DNA from: Bacillota bacterium
GTDB taxonomy: Bacteria; Bacillota; Clostridia; Christensenellales; Aristaeellaceae
Assembly (NCBI GenBank): GCA_023415715.1
Contig: JAEZJP010000095.1
Coordinates: 1-7,621 of the forward strand
Length of the DNA: 7,621 nucleotides
Direction of reading: 5' to 3'
Of this stretch, positions 4,960-7,621 are shown in pieces. The notes under the pieces were generated by a model. It made no database searches and was not told where the DNA came from. It worked only from the letters and a program-made list of their open reading frames with translations. The position numbers were made by a program, and so were the translations under genes. Each line of letters begins with the position of its first letter. Positions within the stretch are counted from its first letter, which is position 1.

Positions 4960-5814
4960 ATGAAAAACAAAGGTCGTGCGGATTGGATTTTGCGGTTGGT
5001 CAAAGGTATGTTCATAGGCAGCGGGTTCATACTGCCCGGCGTCAGCGGAGGAGCATTGGCGGCGGTATTCGGCATCTACGAGCGCATGATTTCCTTTCTT
5101 GCCAACCTGAAAAAGGATTTTAGGAAAAATATTCTGTTCTTTCTGCCGGTAGGGCTGGGCATGGCGGTGGGCGTGTTTTTGCTTGCTTTCCCTATCGACT
5201 ATCTGCTTAATAGCGCTGAAACGTATGTGATGTGGTTCTTTATCGGCTGCATATTGGGTACGCTGCCGGCGTTGTTCAAGCAAGCCGCCAAAAAGGGCTG
5301 GAAGTACTGGCACGTCGGACTTATGGTAGTCGTTTGCGCCGGAGCCTACGCACTGCTTCGGATACTGCAAACCGCAGGGGCTATTACGCTTTCCCGGGGA
5401 TTTTTTACATGGGTTCTGGCCGGCGCGCTGATCGGACTGGGCGTGGTAGTTCCGGGCCTGAGCACTTCCAACCTGTTGATGTATTTAAATATGGATCAGG
5501 GCGGCAGGCTGTATGAGGGCATGACCTACGGAATCAAGAGCCTGGATTTCGGCGTCATCATTCCCCTGCTTCTTGGCGTAGCCGCCTGCGTATTGCTCTT
5601 ATCCAAGCTGATGAACTACATCTTCGGCAAAGCCTACGCGGCACTATACCATGCCATTCTGGGCTTTGTCATCGCCTCCACGCTGATCATCGTGCCTTTG
5701 AACTTCAATTACATCAGCGTAGGCGGTCTGATCTGCCTTGTGGTCACCGGTGCGGGCATAGCGCTGGCACTTTTCATGTCCAATCTGGAAGACAAGTACA
5801 AGCCGGGGGATTAA
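4960..5814 (+). CDS. popT: DUF368 polyprenyl-phosphate transporter (PopT family)
   Basis: A 284-residue multi-spanning membrane protein of the DUF368 family. Members were recently shown in other bacteria to move undecaprenyl phosphate back across the cytoplasmic membrane, recycling the lipid carrier for peptidoglycan and other wall polymers. Diagnostic sequence: GSGFILPGVSGGALAAVFGIYERMI (20-44, with the PGVSGG loop at 26-31), FFIGCILGTLPALFK (93-107) and the second pseudo-repeat GLGVVVPGLSTSNLLMYL (159-176, PGLSTS at 165-170). These are followed by FGKAYAALYHAILGFVIAST (222-241). The two PG(V/L)S loops fit an internally duplicated, re-entrant architecture. Length is normal. The start ATG 4960 has GGAG (4948-4951) 8 bp upstream. 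The stop overlaps that of the convergent gene. The name follows family-level knowledge. Confidence 0.92.
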   Translation: MKNKGRADWILRLVKGMFIGSGFILPGVSGGALAAVFGIYERMISFLANLKKDFRKNILFFLPVGLGMAVGVFLLAFPIDYLLNSAETYVMWFFIGCILGTLPALFKQAAKKGWKYWHVGLMVVVCAGAYALLRILQTAGAITLSRGFFTWVLAGALIGLGVVVPGLSTSNLLMYLNMDQGGRLYEGMTYGIKSLDFGVIIPLLLGVAACVLLLSKLMNYIFGKAYAALYHAILGFVIASTLIIVPLNFNYISVGGLICLVVTGAGIALALFMSNLEDKYKPGD

Positions 5815-5821
5815 TCCCCGG
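5803..5821. promoter_or_regulatory. Palindrome holding both convergent stop codons
   Basis: GGGGATTAATCCCC (5806-5819) is a perfect 14-bp palindrome, and flanking bases add an interrupted pair (5804 with 5821). The plus-strand TAA (5812-5814) and the minus-strand TAA (5811-5813) lie exactly at its centre. Neither side has a T-tract, so a classical intrinsic terminator is not supported. A weak bidirectional hairpin stabilising both 3' ends is possible. Confidence 0.35.
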
Positions 5822-6182
5822 ATTCCAGTTCTTCCCTAACGGATTTGGGAAGGCTTTTTACCACCATCCCATAGGAATGGTCGATCATTTGATATAGCAA
5901 GCCTTCCTCCATACGTTCAACCCAGACGGTGTTCCTGTGTGGCTGCTGGCTGGGCGGGCAATGGTATCCTCGTACCACCACGCCGGGGAACTGAAGACGG
6001 TAGACGTCCGCCAGCAGGGGATCGCATTTGAGGGTGATCTTATAGTTATCCGGCCCGGAATAGATCTCCGCGAAGATTTTTCCCTTCACCTTGAAGCACA
6101 CAGGCTCCGGGCCAAAGGGATAATCTTTATACGCCTGGTTCTTTTTCAGGCAATAGGCAATCAAGTCATCGGGTGTAATCAT
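5811..6182 (-). CDS. MmcQ/YjbR family protein
   Basis: A 123-residue small cytoplasmic protein with a CyaY-like fold, known from structures of YjbR homologues. Visible family blocks: YCLKKNQAYKDYPFGPEPVCFKVKGKIFAEI (10-40), ITLKCDPLLADVYRLQFPGVVVRGYH (49-74), NTVWVE (84-89) and LLYQMIDHSYGMVVKSLPKSVREEL (95-119). The family is often labelled DNA-binding, but its biochemical role is not established. The start is ATG 6182 with AGGA (6188-6191) 5 bp upstream, and the residues after it match the family start. The in-frame TTG at 6203 lies inside a hairpin and is unlikely. Its 3' end overlaps popT by 4 bp on the opposite strand, and a probable popT transcript covers it antisense. Confidence 0.88.
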   Translation of the reverse strand: MITPDDLIAYCLKKNQAYKDYPFGPEPVCFKVKGKIFAEIYSGPDNYKITLKCDPLLADVYRLQFPGVVVRGYHCPPSQQPHRNTVWVERMEEGLLYQMIDHSYGMVVKSLPKSVREELESGD

Positions 6183-6193
6183 GTTATTCCTGA

Positions 6194-6221
6194 AGCCTGG
6201 CAAATGCTGCCGGGCTTTTTT
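6194..6221 (+). terminator. Intrinsic terminator, plus strand
   Basis: AGCCTGGCA (6194-6202) pairs with TGCCGGGCT (6208-6216) over 9 bp including one G-U pair, with a 5-nt loop, and runs into TTTTTT (6216-6221). This is a textbook rho-independent terminator for rightward transcription. The only rightward gene upstream is popT, whose stop is 380 bp away across the yjbR gene. On the minus strand the same hairpin lies in the 5' leader of the yjbR gene, just upstream of its AGGA site. Confidence 0.8.
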
Positions 6222-6244
6222 GATCCTTTCGTATTGTTATAACC

Positions 6245-6274
6245 ATTTTACATGGGCTGCGCATCAAAATTCAA
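6245..6274 (-). promoter_or_regulatory. Probable promoter of the MmcQ/YjbR gene
   Basis: Read on the minus strand: -35 TTGAAT (6269-6274, 4 of 6), an 18-bp spacer and -10 TAAAAT (6245-6250, 5 of 6). Start near 6238, giving a leader of about 55 nt that includes the minus-strand copy of the 6194-6216 hairpin. Confidence 0.45.
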
Positions 6275-6297
6275 TACTGTTCTTTAACAGTTCCTTA

Positions 6298-6330
6298 TAC
6301 AAAGAAAGCCGGCGGCTTTCAGCCGCCGGC
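6298..6330 (-). terminator. Intrinsic terminator of the cytochrome b5-like lipoprotein gene
   Basis: A perfect 10-bp GC-rich stem, GCCGGCGGCT (6308-6317) with AGCCGCCGGC (6321-6330), closes a 3-nt loop. Read leftward it is followed by TTTCTTTGT. It lies 23 bp beyond the stop codon of the lipoprotein gene at 6353. Only the minus-strand orientation has the T-rich tail. Confidence 0.85.
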
Positions 6331-6352
6331 ACGCGCTCACAATGAGCAATGC

Positions 6353-7033
6353 TTATTTTACGATCAGGCCTACGACAGGCACCTTTTCCAGATTTTTTAC
6401 TCCGTGGGGAGACTTCTCCTTGATTTCCGTCGTTAAATCCTTCCCGGCCGTATACCCGTTGTGTTTCCCGTTTTTCCAGTAGGTGTTGTTGGTCACATCA
6501 TAAATCACGCCGTCCACGGCAATGTAGGCTGGTTTTCCGTTGGTGCCATCATAGGCGGCCAGCTGTTCCAGCGTCAAGGCAAGACCCGCGTCCGCACTGG
6601 CGGTGTCGACCAGCTTGCCCACCACCGGCACGTCTTTTAGGATATCCGCTCCATGGGGAGCGGCTTTGATGGCTTCCGTCAGGTCTATCCCCGCGGCATA
6701 GCCCTGATGCTGCCCGTTTTTCCATGCCTTGTTATTTGTCACATCATAAACGGTGCCATCTACGGCAACGTAAGCGGGCTGGCCGTTCTTGCCGTTGAAT
6801 GCTGCCAGTTCCGCAAGGGTGAAGGTTTTCTCAGCGCCGGCTGCCGGGCTGGGTCCGGGTGATGCGGATGGCGCCTGGGAAGGCGAAGGCTGCTGGGTAG
6901 GCGATGCGGCAGGCTGTACCGTAGCGGTAATCTGCGGGGTGGCGGTAGCAGTGGGAGCGGGGGCGGCGCAGCCAGCCAGCAAAGCCAGCGCCAAAACCAT
7001 CATCATAGCAAGAAGCAAGGGTTTTTTTCTCAT
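6353..7033 (-). CDS. Lipoprotein with two tandem cytochrome b5-like heme/steroid-binding domains
   Basis: A 226-residue exported lipoprotein. Residues 1-21 are a signal peptide (MRKK, then a hydrophobic stretch) ending in the lipobox LLAGC, with lipidated Cys22. Residues 23-68 are a Pro/Ala/Ser/Thr-rich spacer that would lift the domains from the membrane. Domain 1 (71-142) and domain 2 (153-225) share roughly 60% identity: T-LxxLAA, GxPAYxAVDGxxYDVTNN, WKNGxHxGYxAGxDLT, PHG and VPVVG. These match the bacterial cytochrome b5-like heme/steroid-binding family. His109 and His127, with His191 and His210 in domain 2, are candidate axial heme ligands; that is inference. The role could be extracellular electron transfer or heme/steroid binding. 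The start ATG 7033 has AAAGGAG (7040-7046) 6 bp upstream. It stands alone, with its own terminator. No clear promoter was found upstream. Confidence 0.9.
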   Translation of the reverse strand: MRKKPLLLAMMMVLALALLAGCAAPAPTATATPQITATVQPAASPTQQPSPSQAPSASPGPSPAAGAEKTFTLAELAAFNGKNGQPAYVAVDGTVYDVTNNKAWKNGQHQGYAAGIDLTEAIKAAPHGADILKDVPVVGKLVDTASADAGLALTLEQLAAYDGTNGKPAYIAVDGVIYDVTNNTYWKNGKHNGYTAGKDLTTEIKEKSPHGVKNLEKVPVVGLIVK

Positions 7034-7097
7034 AATAAGCTCCTTTCCTCCAAGGGAGAACCAGTCAATTTCGGCATTCGGCCCGCAATCCTTTGGC

Positions 7098-7174
7098 TGT
7101 GAGCCTCACAAACGCTTTCTCATCCAGTATCTGAAGGGACCGGCGTGATTTTTTCTGGTAATTTGCCCCGGTCC
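7098..7174. other. Inverted repeats in the gap upstream of the lipoprotein gene
   Basis: Two dyads lie in this gene-free stretch. TGTGAGCCTCACA (7098-7110) has 6-bp arms around a single base. GGACCGG (7137-7143) pairs with CCGGTCC (7168-7174) across a T/A-rich loop. They lie upstream of the lipoprotein gene and could be an operator and a leader hairpin respectively. I recognise no riboswitch class and no good -35/-10 pair in 7047-7200; TATAGA near 7183 is the best -10 but lacks a -35. Confidence 0.3.
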
Positions 7175-7204
7175 GTTCATTCTATAGATTGGACAAACGA
7201 AAGG

Positions 7205-7239
7205 AAATTGAAACCTCCGCAATCAGAAGATTGCGGAGG
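7205..7239 (-). terminator. Hairpin terminator candidate for the ABC permease gene
   Basis: CCTCCGCAATC (7214-7224) and GATTGCGGAGG (7229-7239) form a perfect 11-bp stem with a 4-nt loop. Read leftward it is followed by TTTCAATTTCC, a T-rich but interrupted tail. It lies about 90 bp beyond the permease stop codon at 7328. The stem is strong and the tail imperfect. Confidence 0.6.
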
Positions 7240-7327
7240 CCAAGTAAAGGAAATACGATGTGCTGCTTTTGTTTCAATTGATCGGGACCGATCTCGTGGC
7301 CAGCGACCATGTTTTGGGCTTTTTGTA

Positions 7328-7621
7328 TTATGCCCCGGCCTTACGCTCAGCCCTGAGCACGCGCAAAAGCTCGCCCAATTTGGGTGGCTTGCCATACATC
7401 AATACGCCGATGCGGTAAATTCGCGCCGCAACAACGCCAATAATCGCAGTCGTTGTCAAGAGCAGCATGACCGAGATGAGGATCTCATACCAGGCCGGGC
7501 TGGACATGGCGATGCGCACAAACATGGCCATGGGCGAGGTGAACGGCAGATAGGAACAGAACTTCAAGGCAGCATTTTCGATATTGCCCGAAGCCATGGA
7601 CATGACCACCACCATGAAGGC
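7328..7621 (-). CDS. ABC-2 type transporter permease (NatB-like), C-terminal part
   Basis: The last 97 codons of a gene that continues beyond the window edge. The frame is open to base 7621, so the apparent ATG at 7615 is internal. The visible part contains CSYLPFTSPMAMFVRIA (residues 23-39), then a long hydrophobic helix EILISVMLLLTTTAIIGVVAARIYRIGVLMYGK and a basic tail LGELLRVLRAERKAGA (numbered from the apparent ATG). The pattern S-PF-SPM---RIA, a terminal helix, then AxxIYRxGVLMYGKxPxLxEllRxLR is that of COG1668/NatB-type ABC-2 permeases, which form export systems with a separate ATPase. The ATPase gene would be expected upstream, outside the window. Substrate unknown. No gene follows it on this strand before the lipoprotein gene at 7033. 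Confidence 0.9.
   Translation of the reverse strand, partial: AFMVVVMSMASGNIENAALKFCSYLPFTSPMAMFVRIAMSSPAWYEILISVMLLLTTTAIIGVVAARIYRIGVLMYGKPPKLGELLRVLRAERKAGA

Noticed and set aside
7098..7110. TGTGA/TCACA dyad as a CRP site
   Set aside because: The half-sites are 3 bp apart, not 6, and a classical CRP is not expected in this lineage.
7177..7395. 72-codon minus-strand frame beyond the permease
   Set aside because: It overlaps the permease C-terminus in another frame and runs through the 7214-7239 hairpin; no family features.
1..7621. CRISPR arrays, tRNA or rRNA genes, transposase or phage genes
   Set aside because: No regularly spaced direct repeats, no conserved RNA gene sequences and no such protein motifs were seen on either strand.

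Overview
The window looks like a piece of a mid-GC Gram-positive chromosome, most likely from class Clostridia (Bacillota). The evidence is the form of the L21 N-terminus, strong AGGAGG-type ribosome binding sites, a lipobox lipoprotein, sigma-A-like promoters, and a set of small families (zinc ribbon, GyrI-like, HEAT-like, DUF3788, WYL, MmcQ/YjbR, DUF368) that are common in Clostridia. Genus cannot be read from the sequence.

Left part (1-1193): the first 27 codons of rplU (L21, minus strand), with its own promoter and a foldable leader. Upstream of that promoter is a 154-bp imperfect palindromic element (252-405). It directly abuts the stop codon of a small, probably 3'-truncated gene (408-728). 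A second repeat-like element of 235 bp (925-1159) with perfect 16-bp terminal inverted repeats fills the next gap.

Middle (1194-4147, all minus strand): a tight cluster that reads WYL-domain regulator, then zinc ribbon protein, GyrI-like ligand-binding protein, HEAT-like helical protein and DUF3788 protein. The last four are spaced by 8 bp or overlap by 3 to 14 bp and form an operon behind an extended -10 promoter. A near-perfect palindrome covers the -35 position of that promoter and is a natural operator candidate. The layout suggests a regulated response to a small molecule, possibly a genotoxin. That function is inference.

Right of a divergent promoter region (4148-4267), the plus strand carries an uncharacterised six-helix membrane protein and a DUF368 polyprenyl-phosphate transporter (popT). 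popT converges on a minus-strand MmcQ/YjbR gene: the two stop codons overlap inside a 14-bp palindrome. The only clear plus-strand terminator lies beyond the start of the yjbR gene, so the popT transcript probably runs antisense through all of it.

Right end: a minus-strand lipoprotein with two tandem cytochrome b5-like domains and a strong terminator, a gap with hairpins but no clear promoter, and the C-terminal end of an ABC-2 type (NatB-like) permease that runs off the window. No tRNA, rRNA, CRISPR array, transposase or integrase was found.
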